A DNA stretch of 64,000 bases from Multifurca ochricompacta (taxonomy: Eukaryota; Basidiomycota; Agaricomycetes; Russulales; Russulaceae), in assembly GCA_022496185.1 (NCBI GenBank), contig WTXG01000171.1:17192-81191 (forward strand). The letters run 5' to 3'. Shown in pieces: positions 54,040 to 64,000 of the stretch. Both the position numbers and the translations under genes were made by a program. A model generated the notes under the pieces. It made no database searches. It was not told the origin of the DNA and was given only the letters and a program-made list of their open reading frames with translations. The first letter of the stretch is position 1. The number at the start of each line of letters is the position of its first letter.

Positions 54040-55640
54040 GCACTTGCTTTATGCTGTTCTTGACTCAATTTGATGTCTTTTTCCCCACTGCCGTCGTGGC
54101 CCTATTCTTACTGTCGTCCTGTACACTAAAGTCCAGGTGGGCAGTGCTCGAAGACGTCTGCCTTATCCCCAGGACCCAAACGCTTTACCCATAATCGGCA
54201 ATCTATTCGATATGTTCTCTCAAGACGAATTGATTGGCTACAAAAACTGGTCGGACGAGTACGGTACACCCCAGTTATCTTGCCAATATTATCGTTGATG
54301 CGTTTTCATTCAAGTCTTGCCCTTAGGTTCGGAGGTCATACATCTCGACGCGGCATCCACCCAAATAATCATTGTCAACTCGACCAAGGCGGCGAATGAC
54401 CTCCTTGAAAAGAGCTCCTCAATGTACTCCTATAGTTAAGTATGGGAACTTTTCCAGGTTCACTGGCGAGCTACGCGAGTCATCTCATTTACCCTTAGGT
54501 TGCGTTGAGGCGTATGCGGGACCTATGCTTAACATACAATACTTTCGTGTTGGAACATCCTCCAGCCTTGGAACGGATTGGCTCATTGATTTCATTCCAT
54601 ACCGCGCGCGCTGGGGCGGTCTCCTTTGCGGTTTTCGCCGACACTTAACCCCAAAATCTTATCGTTCTTTCGAATAGCGCTAGTGCATCACTTGCTCCAA
54701 CAACCTGCTCGCATGCAGCACTTCAGCTAAGTGAGTCATTTTTGACGTCAAACCAGATCACGTGATTTTTCCCTTGATTGCGTATCAATGCTATTCGACC
54801 TGATTTCATGCGTAAGTCTCCTCTCCCACCTCTGCAGGCTTGAAGATGCCCCTCCAGGTCTAATTCAATAGCACAGTAATACAGATGTCTTTTTGTATGT
54901 TTCTCGGTGCTGCCCTCAAGCGTGAAGCCCAGAAATGGTTCGGCATGTCCACCAACGCGATTGAAGAACCCTACGTCGCTGTTCAGGCTGCTATCGTGGA
55001 TTCACTTCTTGCCTTCTTTGAGCATGACGGTGAAAGATGGACGTCGCTTGTCTCCCCTTGTTTCAATGTTGATGGGAATACCACGTTTCCCTTTACTGCC
55101 AATATGATGGGACAGCTCAATTATAATCCCGCCGAAGACGTCCCACTCGCCAAGATCAATCCCAAGGAAAGGGTACCTTGGCAGTGTGGACCCGGCGCGT
55201 TAGTTACACTATGAATGTAAAACTACCGTAATTAACTCTTTAATTGATGCCATCCTTGGGGGAGCGGGGGGGGGGGCTCGTGGCTTCCAGACTTCTTGGA
55301 TCGAGGCCGAATTCTCGAATTCAGATGCGGTTGCACCTCATCGTCCTACTCAGTGCGGACATTCCACGTACAATCTACGTCAAAGTTCCTCTCGCTAAAA
55401 GTTAGCACCTCACTACCATTTACGCACACACACTACTTTATCCCAACCAACAGGCTCTATTGTAATTGGGAACGCATGGTGCGTTCTTTACGGCGATTAT
55501 ACCTGAATCCCCGTGACGTCTCCCTCAAACCAAGTTGATTTCGCCCGGGACGCCGGCTTGAGGGAGACGCACCAGTCGTACTTCTCTTCCCGGATGCGAC
55601 CTTCGGGTTCCGGCGACGCGGGTGCCCGGGGTAATATTGT
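54040..55640 (+). pseudogene. Cytochrome P450, heavily decayed
   Basis: Pieces in order on the plus strand: RRRLPYPQDPNALPIIGNLF and GYKNWSDEY (54149-54262), HLDAAST and STKAANDLLEK (54340-54415), LGTDWLIDFIPYRARWGGLL (54570), EAQKWFGMSTNAIEEPY (54930), VAPHRPTQ (55330), GSIVIGNA (55453) and a heme-loop relic FGFRRRGCPG (55601-55630). Frames change repeatedly, the PERF and I-helix regions are not found, and 55014-55290 is unlike a P450. It belongs to a different P450 branch from the two genes in the left arm. A 12-bp inverted repeat (cgtctccctcaa, 55517-55528 and 55558-55569) lies within it. Confidence 0.78.
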
Positions 55641-57177
55641 CTTTTTTTTTATGAAGTCGATTTTATTACACGCGTCAGGGCTTTGCCCAAATTGCGCGGC
55701 TACTACAGGGTACGTAGTAACTACGAGAATGTGTCCGGGTACAAGACAGAAGCTCAGGCGTTAAAAAAACCCCGCAGGAAAAAGAATGTTGGTAACTAGT
55801 AAAGAATGAAACCGCTTATGGGAAACGTTGAAAGAGTGATCCTAAGGAAAAAAGAGGGAACACTTAGCTCCAGCTAGGCCTAATCCGGCTCTAGAGGTCG
55901 TCTTGACGAGTACAGCTTGAATATCCCATGGGTCTCCTGAAAAAAGCCCAAGAGGGCTTCGACATGGCGTTTTGTATTGAAGATTAGAGTCCATTTGTAT
56001 GATGTGGGCCATGGTAGCCATAGGGTGATATTGTTACAAGGCATCGGAAAGCCTATGGGTCACGACCTCCGGCTTGCTTTCTGCATTTTCCGGTTTGACA
56101 TACCCAGCACTCGGCTAGTCCTTCCATTATTATTATTTTAAATTCTCTCGCGTGCAATGCTTCCGCTTGAGTAGTATAGGGTCTACAGGGGTCCCACACC
56201 GCCCGTGGTTATTGTTGTCTGATTTTGGATTTACAATCGAGATGATGAAAAAAAACATGATGACTCAGTTTGTTGTGAAATTTTGGGTTATTTTCATTAC
56301 CTTTTGATTTTTTATTTTTTATTAATTTAAATATTTGTTATTTCCCGGGGCCGAGAGCGAGTATCAAATTTTCGCATTCGCATCACCATCAACGGTATCA
56401 AACGATCCTACTTAATCTTCTGAAGCGGAGAATGATATTTCAATCTGGACATTAGGGGATAAGTGATAGCACCCGTTGATAGTGCCATTGTCATGAGACC
56501 GGGACCTGGGCATAGCCAGCCATCAACTTTCCTTGGAGATCAACTTTCTGCAGCAGGAGAGGGCAGTGAGAGGATTGCAGTTCAAAGTTTAAAGTTCAAG
56601 GAAGCAGGGCTACTAGGGAGTTTAATCGCCGCTTGAAAATCAACAGTAATCCCTTTCATAGCGGTATAGGAGTTGGCCATCAATCATGTTCCCCTTTTCT
56701 GCGCGTTTCGAATTTGTCTTCTAGTGGTAATTTCTTACAGATGCAGATGCCACAACTTGATTGATTGATCTATCTCTCTTTCTATCAGTTAGGGATGTTG
56801 GTCAAGTCATCAATGGCGGGCCGTCTTTACTGTGACTCGGCACGGAGCAGTTTACGGGGGCTGCAGAACGACCAGAAGCGCGCTCTTTGATGGAAAGTCC
56901 GCGATCGTGAGATGTTCAATTATTACTAATTAATATATGTTGTTATTAATAATTAATATTTTGTTATTAATAATTGATATATTATAATGCTTGGCCACCA
57001 AGGATCAACAACTTAGCTCTTAAAAGAGACAAATATTATTTTGGATGTTCCTAGACCACGAATACAGGTAAATATTTTAAACTTACAAGATAACATAACG
57101 TATAGCCGCTAGAGTGACATCAACAACACTCCTTCCACCACCAGATCCACATCGATCAAGACCCCGTGCGGCGCAGA
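55641..57177. other. Intergenic, A+T-rich
   Basis: No gene is supported. Two A+T-rich tracts stand out: 56245-56345 and 56925-56990, the latter with repeated attaataatta units. Runs of G near 55255-55277 lie just to the left, inside the P450 relic. Confidence 0.5.
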
Positions 57178-59301
57178 TCAGATCGCCCTTCCCACAAGTC
57201 CATCGAGGCCCGCCTCATCACTGGTGGTCCCACGAGTTAACCATCCTTCATCGAGTGCCTGAATCACCCAGCACCGTACCCGCCATACGTCCGACCAACA
57301 ACTCGCAAGTCCAAAGCTGATCCGTACAACACCAAGTTCTCTTCCAGCGGCCTCCTCAAGTGCGCGTAGCGTGGGCGGGTGACTTGCGTCGTGGTTCCCA
57401 AGTACGGCCATAAGATTACCAAACGAAAGCAATGCCGCCGCACCGCCAGGGTTACACATGCAACCGGTGCGCAATGCGATGCCGTTGGCAGCTGCGTGAG
57501 CTGCTACCCGCGAGAGCGGGATAGGGTCGCCATTTACCTACATCACTATGAGCGCTATTGATCAATCTAGAACTTAGGGAGGATCATACATCAAGCATCA
57601 GGCACGATACCACGCCGCCGGCCCCTTGCGTTGCCTCGTCTGGTTCTGGTGGCGCACCCGGAATACGGAGAGTATGCGCACAGCAGAAGCATTACTTCGT
57701 GGCCACCGGATGTCTTCAAGAAGGCGCGCGCAGGAGGCGGAGAGCGCGGCCATGCGCTTCGGTAACGCGGGGAGATACGCGCTGAGGAGACGGAGGCCGG
57801 TCGTCACCGCAGGGAGGAGGGTGTAATTGAGTGTTCCATCCTGTGGTTGTAAATGCTCGCGTTAATGGCCATAAAAAAGAGATATTTCCCAGGGTAAGAG
57901 ATCCAAACTAACCTCGAACGCCTCGTCAATTGCGGCGGTGCGACCGACGACGGTCCCCGGGACCTGCACAACGCTGACCGTACCCCCAGCAAACCAAGGC
58001 CGCTTCTCTCTGAGCCAGACACCGATCCCAGGGGCGAGGACAAGTGCCCCTATACCTGTTGGAAAACCAAACATCTTGTAGAAGCTGACCGCGACCGCGT
58101 CGACAGGTGTTTCCGTAAGATCAATTGGTGTAGTAGGTGCCAATGCAGCGGCATCAAGAAGCGTCGTAAAGCCACGCGCTGCAGCATACGCAAGAACAGC
58201 GAGTGGTGGTTTGGAGTTGGTAATGTTTGATTGGCCTGTATATGCGAATAGTGCCGGGGTTCCCGTAGGTGGGTGGTGCTTGTCAATGAGTGCCTGGGTG
58301 GCGCATATATGCGCGTCATTGAGAGCTATATGCCGAAGAGGGGAAACACGTACCAATGCTTCCCGCACGCGCACACCTCCGCGTGGAGGGGAAGGAAGGT
58401 ATACAACAGGTGCACCTTTTGTTCGCGCAAATTCGCGAATTCCATGAACTGAGTTGTGGGCATCTTCCGGAAGGACGAATGCGGCATCTTGTGTGAATGG
58501 AAATGACTCTCCGACAAGCTTGAGTGCAGCACTAGCATTAGCCGTGAAGATGACAGTTGATCCTGGTGGTGCGTTGAAGAACGATAATACAGCCGCCCGC
58601 GCTGTGGAGGTCAGTTCTGCGGACAGCTTTGAGCTAGTAGTAAAAATCAATAAGTAAGCAGGTGTGCCGCCAGTGTACGATGACGAAGCAGACCTTGCAC
58701 TTTCCGAGTGAGTATTGCCGAGGACGGCAGTTTGCAGGAACTCTGCGTGAACTGAGATAAGACTGGCGGGATAGAGGGCGCCACCCATATAGTCCACATA
58801 TGTGTCATCTGGCGCAAGGCGACTGTACTCGGAGCGCCTAAGTGCGTCGACGTGCCAGCTAGAAGCATACTGAGGGTAGTCATGAAGGAAGCGAACATAA
58901 GTGGAATCGTGTTCTGATATAAAGCCTTTAGATTGAGACGCCGAAAGAAGGCCTGCCGCTGGTGAGGGGAGGTGGATGTGTGTATATACCGGAACGGAAG
59001 GAGGCTTGACGGATGCGGCGCGTAATGGAGGAGATAAGCGGACGAGCGAGCCGGTGGTTCGAGTAGGGCGCTGATTTTCTTTTTCCCTTTCGTTGTCCTT
59101 TTCTGAGAAGCTGTTAAACGAGGGTGATGGACTTCTAGATACAGCAGGTGAATCTCGTGCGCGCAAGGGCCGGAGTGAATGAGGGGTTGATTTATGATGC
59201 TTGAGAGATCGAGGACGTAAGGCGGAAGGTGGACCAAGAGGAGATGTAGATGTAGATGTATGTGCAGGTGTAGGTGCAGGGTGCGAGTGGCTGTTCCCCA
59301 T
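57178..59301 (-). CDS. MOCOS-like class V aminotransferase-fold protein
   Basis: The start ATG at 59301 gives MGNSHSHP, which fits an N-myristoylation pattern (MGxxxS), followed by about 110 low-complexity residues. The enzyme part has YVDYMGGALYPASL, LGNTHSES, FTANASAALKLVGESFPF and DAHNSVHGIREFA, then VDAVAVSFYKMFGFPTGIGA (PLP lysine in FYK). Further exons give TLNYTLLPAVTTGLRLLSAY, then DPIPLSRVAAHA and RTGCMCNPGGAAALL with the conserved cysteine of molybdenum-cofactor sulfurases. GVVRISFGLAS follows, with the end near 57178. Animal and plant MOCOS proteins continue into a MOSC domain; none is found here, so only the NifS-like half is present. Whether it sulfurates Moco or acts as another PLP enzyme is open. 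The 3' exon borders are approximate. Confidence 0.85.
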
Positions 59302-62300
59302 GATTGGTAAAAATAAAAAAAGAGGAGAGTATTCTGTTGAAATAGAAAAGAAAGAAATTGAATGGAGGATATTTATACGGGTGGGGCGGGGGGAACATCT
59401 ATTGGTGTAGGAGTATTATTCCAGACAGGCCAAACAGACGGTACTGATACTACTAGTAGGATCCAGTGACGAGGTGAGATCCATATCCAATACATTCCTA
59501 TCCTACTCAACTCACTCGGCGTTTGATACCGGTCCTGTGTCTGTGTAATGTTGTAAATAATACGGGCGATGCGTGTATGATATAATACTCCTCAGGTCGT
59601 CGAAACGCGCGGGCTGTTAGGCTGTTCCAAACTTGATCTCTAAATTTCAAATTCATTTTCCTGAAATTGCAATGAATCATCTCAGTCAGGTCCCTTCCAT
59701 CTTTGGACTTTGGACCTTCCATACCCTCTTCCCTTTCTAACTTGAACACTTCTCCTTGCAGTCTTGACCAGAATGTCACTCTTGAACCAGAACGAGCCGA
59801 CAGTAGCCACCTATCCCCCTGTCACCCGTGACCAGGTGACTTCTTCATATACCAAACCAAATCGCAAATCGCACATTGGCAACTACTAATGAATCCCACC
59901 TAGTCCCCTCACCCTCACCTATCCACCCTTTTCCTCCCTCCTCGCTTCTGTTAGCGTCATATGGTAACGACGATAACGTGCCCTGATTTGTCTAGCTCAA
60001 GTGAGAATAATTATGCGGCAGAAGGCCCGATTGATGTCGGCAATGCTGTAGAATCCATCATGGACGGTCAACAGAAGCACAATGCCGTATCAGAACGGAC
60101 ATACGATAGAATCGGTCCAAATCCCCCCCTCTCTGTGAATAAAGGCGATTGAGGAAAATGGAACATCTCTCTCGACTGCTGTACTGTAAATGGACGGACC
60201 CTCAAGGTTGTGCACGTATCGTGTCAATTAGGCTTCAAATACATGACCCCTGCCGTTACGGCCATTGTCTTTGTCTTGTTTGACATCTCATCAGTGTCCA
60301 CCACCGCATTCCGATCGGTCTGTCGGCACCATTATACTACAAGTGCTTCACTTATATATGTGTATAGATCAATTATCTGTGGCAATCGTCTATTGACCGA
60401 CCTTGATGGAACCCAGTCAGGTCCCGTCAGTGTATCCCTAGCCTAATCTGACTAATCAAAGACACAACTATCCCCTCTTTGCTAAACGTTCTCATGTAAA
60501 TGTCATCGACTACATCCAAACGACGTTTTATCTTGTAAAACTGTTTTCATTATGACACTCTTTCCATTCTATTCTAATTGTCTTCGTCTTTCTTTCCATA
60601 CAGTATGCTTCTCACCGCATTTCCTCCCTCCCCCTCGTGCCGCTGCCATCAAGTGCTACGTGCCTATTGACTTGCGCCCGCATTGGTTCCATTAGGCTGC
60701 CTCTTGTCATGAGCTTGAGGTACCTTGATCCCAAAAATAGCAGCGCCATCTGTCTTGCTTTGGCACCTCGTAGCACGAGGCCGGCGGTGGGTGAGTCAAA
60801 CTCCTACAACAAACTCATCATGGTGTCTGCGGCAGTTGGCACTTTGGTACCAGCCCTCTATCAACGCATGTGAGAGTCTCGTCATTTACGAGGTAGATCC
60901 CGTAAACAGTTTTTACCTTCTACGTAGCCCCTTACAAAACAGTTTACGAAAACCGAGTAGTCAAAGCTAGATTGATCACGCGTGGTCCCAGATCAAAGTT
61001 TCAAAGTGTGCTGGACGTGCTGAGCATTGGGTCTAGCCCGATATGTCTAACGAGCGAATCCTCAAGCGGTGAAGAACACCCGTACGCCGTTTCATATTAT
61101 TGTTGTTGACGAATTCAAACATTCTTATGTCCGTCCGTCATGGTTGAAGGGTTTAGCTATCTTGAAAGCACCAGTGTTGTGAACAGAGCCAGTCAAAGAC
61201 GGAAATCTGTGTGGGTGTGTGTGGTGGTGCAAGGCGCTGGCTTCCCAGCATCTGAACCACCCGAAGTCTACTGCAAGATTGATTCTCACTTACCTACACA
61301 CCTCGAGGTGTCACGCTCTGGCATTTTCGGTAATTTTTTCCGTGGTCTGCTAGGCATCTTTAATGATTCCGTAGGGGGGTGATTTCGTCAATTCAGTTTT
61401 AATGTCCTGGCCTGTATGGGCGGCGAGTCATTAATGAACCGACATTTTGGACCTTCTCTGTAAGCCCCTGCCTGCCCCCTACAACCCCCAATTGTGAACC
61501 TGGCTTCTTTTCATTACATTAAAGTACAAATAACCATCCGCACATCCGTCCTTCTTTCATGGTGATCCATCTAGCCCCGACCAGGTCAATGAGTGAAAAC
61601 GCTCCGAGCGAGTCTCCGACGCGGAAAATTCCGTGGCTGCTTCCATGTCTCCGGGCTACTAGGAACTATACCCGTCGCGTCCGCTTAGCGCCATGATGAA
61701 ACAAGACGGTCCCCCTTCGATGTGAGACTGTTCTTCTTCTTTGGACGGATGCGTGCCCACTTTCTGGAAATGTCCGGAGATCCCGCCCTGGCCGTACAGA
61801 GTAAAGTATCTACCATCGGCCTCACCAAACACCGCGGGCTGCCGCTTCTGTCATGTCATGACATGCTTCAACCAAACTTCAGGGCTTCACTTCGGATCCC
61901 ATTTCTTTTCTTCCAATATTTCGGTGACCGACCATGTTCCAATCCCTATTTGTCCTATTCTAAGAGAGTTGAGCGTCTTTCGTTTAACTCTCTTTTTGTC
62001 TTTTCTTTATTATTATTATTGTTTCGGTTTCATTCGTATCATTTATCTTATGATATGTGTAATGTATGATTAAGTCGGTGTTGGTGTGCGCGCATGGAAT
62101 CATTGCGTAGATCTCGATCCTTATAAACAAATCAAATCAAATCAAATCAATCTATTCCTCGCCTCGCGCCCGACGCCGGCAACTCGGTTAAACCCGACAA
62201 TAGCCGCCTCAGCCTCGCTTGATCTTGATACGGGATGCTGAGGCAGTGCGCCGCGCTGAGCGTGCGATCATTTCCCACGCCTTACTACTGCTCCGTTGCT

Positions 62301-62570
62301 CGTTGCTCTGAATGATCGACCGCAACTACGATCGCACCACCGACAATCATCTACCCTGGATCCTATGCCTCCTTCCGATTCTCCCTAACGTTTAACATCA
62401 CAGGTAGTGCTGCTTCTAGTAGAGCGGTCACTGAGTGATGTCGCTTACATACCATATTTCTTCATCTTCATTTTGCACCCACCTGCACCAACATATCCAC
62501 CTATAGTTAGTTCGCCTTTTTAGTTGCCATCATCGCTTGCACGGAAGTTATTTTCCGACAGGATTTTTTT
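59302..62570. other. Intergenic, no supported gene
   Basis: The MOCOS-like promoter region lies at 59302-59450. Beyond it only short open frames occur (for example 59507-59779 minus, 60637-60873 plus, 61722-62073 plus), without motif or splice pattern. A run of atcaa units near 62126-62152 (aaatcaaatc repeated) is the only local repeat. Confidence 0.45.
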
Positions 62571-64000
62571 TTTTTAGAATTCTCCACCTCGATTTTCGGT
62601 GTGGAGAACGTTAAATAAGTTCATACGAGGAAGAATGCATGATGAGTAACTCCCCCCCCCTTCCCCCCTCCGGGAAGCATGGAATCACGGCATTCATAGG
62701 TTCGGTTGTACGGGGTTTCAATATCGGGCTTATCCCTTCAACTGATGATTTTCTTCCGAGAAAATACAAAACGATGATCTCTGACTTATGTAGCCATCAA
62801 TGAGTGTTTCGAGGGCCTCTATTATTAAAATGTCAATATATCAGCGCGACGACGTCGCCAATGATCGAATGTAGCAATCAAAACTCGAAAGAGTATCCGT
62901 CGCGTTTTCGGTAGCGTGCTCTTGGCGCTCATCATGTCCGCGAATGCCATGTTGTTCATGCCGAACTTTGTATCGTTGACCATGCGATTCTATTCACAAC
63001 CCTGCAGAAACGACAAAATAAAAAAAGATGCCCTCGAGGTTGGCTGGATTCTGGGAACGACATGAGCCCCCCTTTTTCACGGGAGCTTTCCGGAACGAAA
63101 ATGGTGGGCATGTGTTTTTATTGATATCATATGTTTGGAGTTGGAGTTTAGGAAACCCCCGCAGTCAGCACACAGACAGGATCAAATGTTCTAGTGGGAA
63201 CCCTTTAGGAAGATGAAGGTAAAGTCCAAGTCCTTGCTCCAGATCTGCGCACCCATGTAACGCAGACAATGTCACCTGGTGAAATAATTTTCCAGCGAAA
63301 GAGGCACACGGCCTCCAAATTATTTTGGATGACCCGCACTCCCCAAGCCATTCTAGGAAGTTGCATAATTGACTGTAGTCAATGATTTCAAGCAAACCTT
63401 GTTCATAAGTTTGTGTGGGAGAGCCGGGTTTGAGGGTAGCAGTTTTTCTTGTTGCCACCACGTCAAGGTCTCAGGGAGCTTGATCGAATCGCGGCCAATG
63501 ACCATGAGGGGCAGGAAAAAAAAAGTATGTCCTCACCGTCGACGTTGGTAGGCCAAGTATCGCGAACAATCAGTCCTTCAGGAATACAGGGAGGGGAAAA
63601 TGTGCTGTCTTGAGCGGTCTTCATTTCTGGGGAACAAGCACGCAGCTCAAGGTGCATTTCAGAGGGCGCGCCGTTGAGAAGAAAATACAGAAACACCACG
63701 GGAAAAGTGCCTTGGATGCTTCACGGGCGCATTCATCTGCACGACTTGGACGGTTTCGCCAGCAGTAGAGCACGATTATGCCTTTCTCTGTGGGAAATAG
63801 CCAAACCTGGGGATGTCCCATGCAAGTGATGACAACCCTTTTGTTTGAGAAAGGAAGCCAGCGGATTCAACTTATCAACAATAAAGATTGTCACAAGGTT
63901 CGTCGGGAGTCAGAGAACCCGCGACTGGTTCCGAAAAGCTGGACGGGGGCAGAGGGTATTATCTTTCACCGTATTGAATGGTGTGTATAAGCTACGTCAA
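62571..64000. other. Unassigned right end, possible minus-strand gene
   Basis: Overlapping minus-strand open frames between 63165 and 63821 (for example HLELRACSPEMK and PPCIPEGLIVRDTWP) look somewhat protein-like and are separated by possible short introns. I recognise no family and cannot fix start, stop or borders. Homopolymer runs (T10 near 62566, C10 near 62650) flank it on the left. Confidence 0.25.

Noticed and set aside
1..64000. CRISPR arrays, bacterial operons, tRNA or rRNA genes
   Set aside because: The sequence is fungal nuclear DNA; no regular spacer-repeat pattern and no convincing tRNA cloverleaf or rRNA segment was seen by eye.

Overview
The window looks like a chromosome segment of a mushroom-forming basidiomycete (Agaricomycetes). 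Genes on both strands are cut by many introns of about 45-70 bp with GT-AG borders. The P450s, the NB-ARC/TPR protein, the RhoGEF-BAR protein, the Pus9/Rib2-type pseudouridine synthase, Cwc15 and the class V aminotransferase-fold enzymes are all typical of that group. I cannot name a species.

Left arm (1-20.5 kb). A decayed LINE tail lies near 1.3-1.8 kb. Two paralogous cytochrome P450 genes (3635-5754, intact, 12 exons; 9990-12152, one base missing) flank a Ser/Thr kinase gene (6728-7942). A RhoGEF-BAR-SH3 pseudogene follows (13321-16034). Next is a fungal NLR-type gene (NB-ARC plus TPR, 16447-19597) with one frameshift. From inside the NLR to the first LTR, about 2.1 kb (18383-20484) contain no CpG dinucleotide at all.

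Centre (20.5-46.6 kb). This is a nest of LTR retrotransposons. Two minus-strand chromovirus copies, C (LTR 20503-21094 to LTR 39277-39871) and D (39872-46595), sit head to tail and meet at one LTR. Into C are inserted a plus-strand relative B (21116-30214, 5-bp duplication tccta), a gag-only element F (35099-37242, duplication atggg) and a solo LTR (30581-31161, duplication tactt). Into D is inserted a solo LTR of the B family (45385-45962, duplication cttcg). B itself carries a Tc1/mariner derivative (21757-23350) that is a near-complete palindrome. D interrupts a copia remnant (46596-46950). The elements share a likely self-priming design: the predicted RNA 5' end is complementary to a primer site two bases inside the LTR, and the sequence differs between families while the pairing is kept. 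They also share a likely -1 Gag/Pol frameshift site and an unusual zinc-knuckle module downstream of the integrase chromodomain. The B LTR pair differs only at CpG sites, and several stops replace arginine CGN codons, which points to CpG methylation and deamination as the main mutational force.

Right arm (47-64 kb). This is ordinary gene space: a pseudouridine synthase (47864-50100, +), the splicing factor CWC15 (51019-52073, -), a cysteine-desulfurase-like enzyme (52435-53846, +), a decayed third P450 (54040-55640, +) and a MOCOS-like class V enzyme without a MOSC domain (57178-59301, -). The last 4.7 kb show no gene I can support.

All exon borders were worked out by eye from reading frames, splice signals and family motifs. 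No searches were run.
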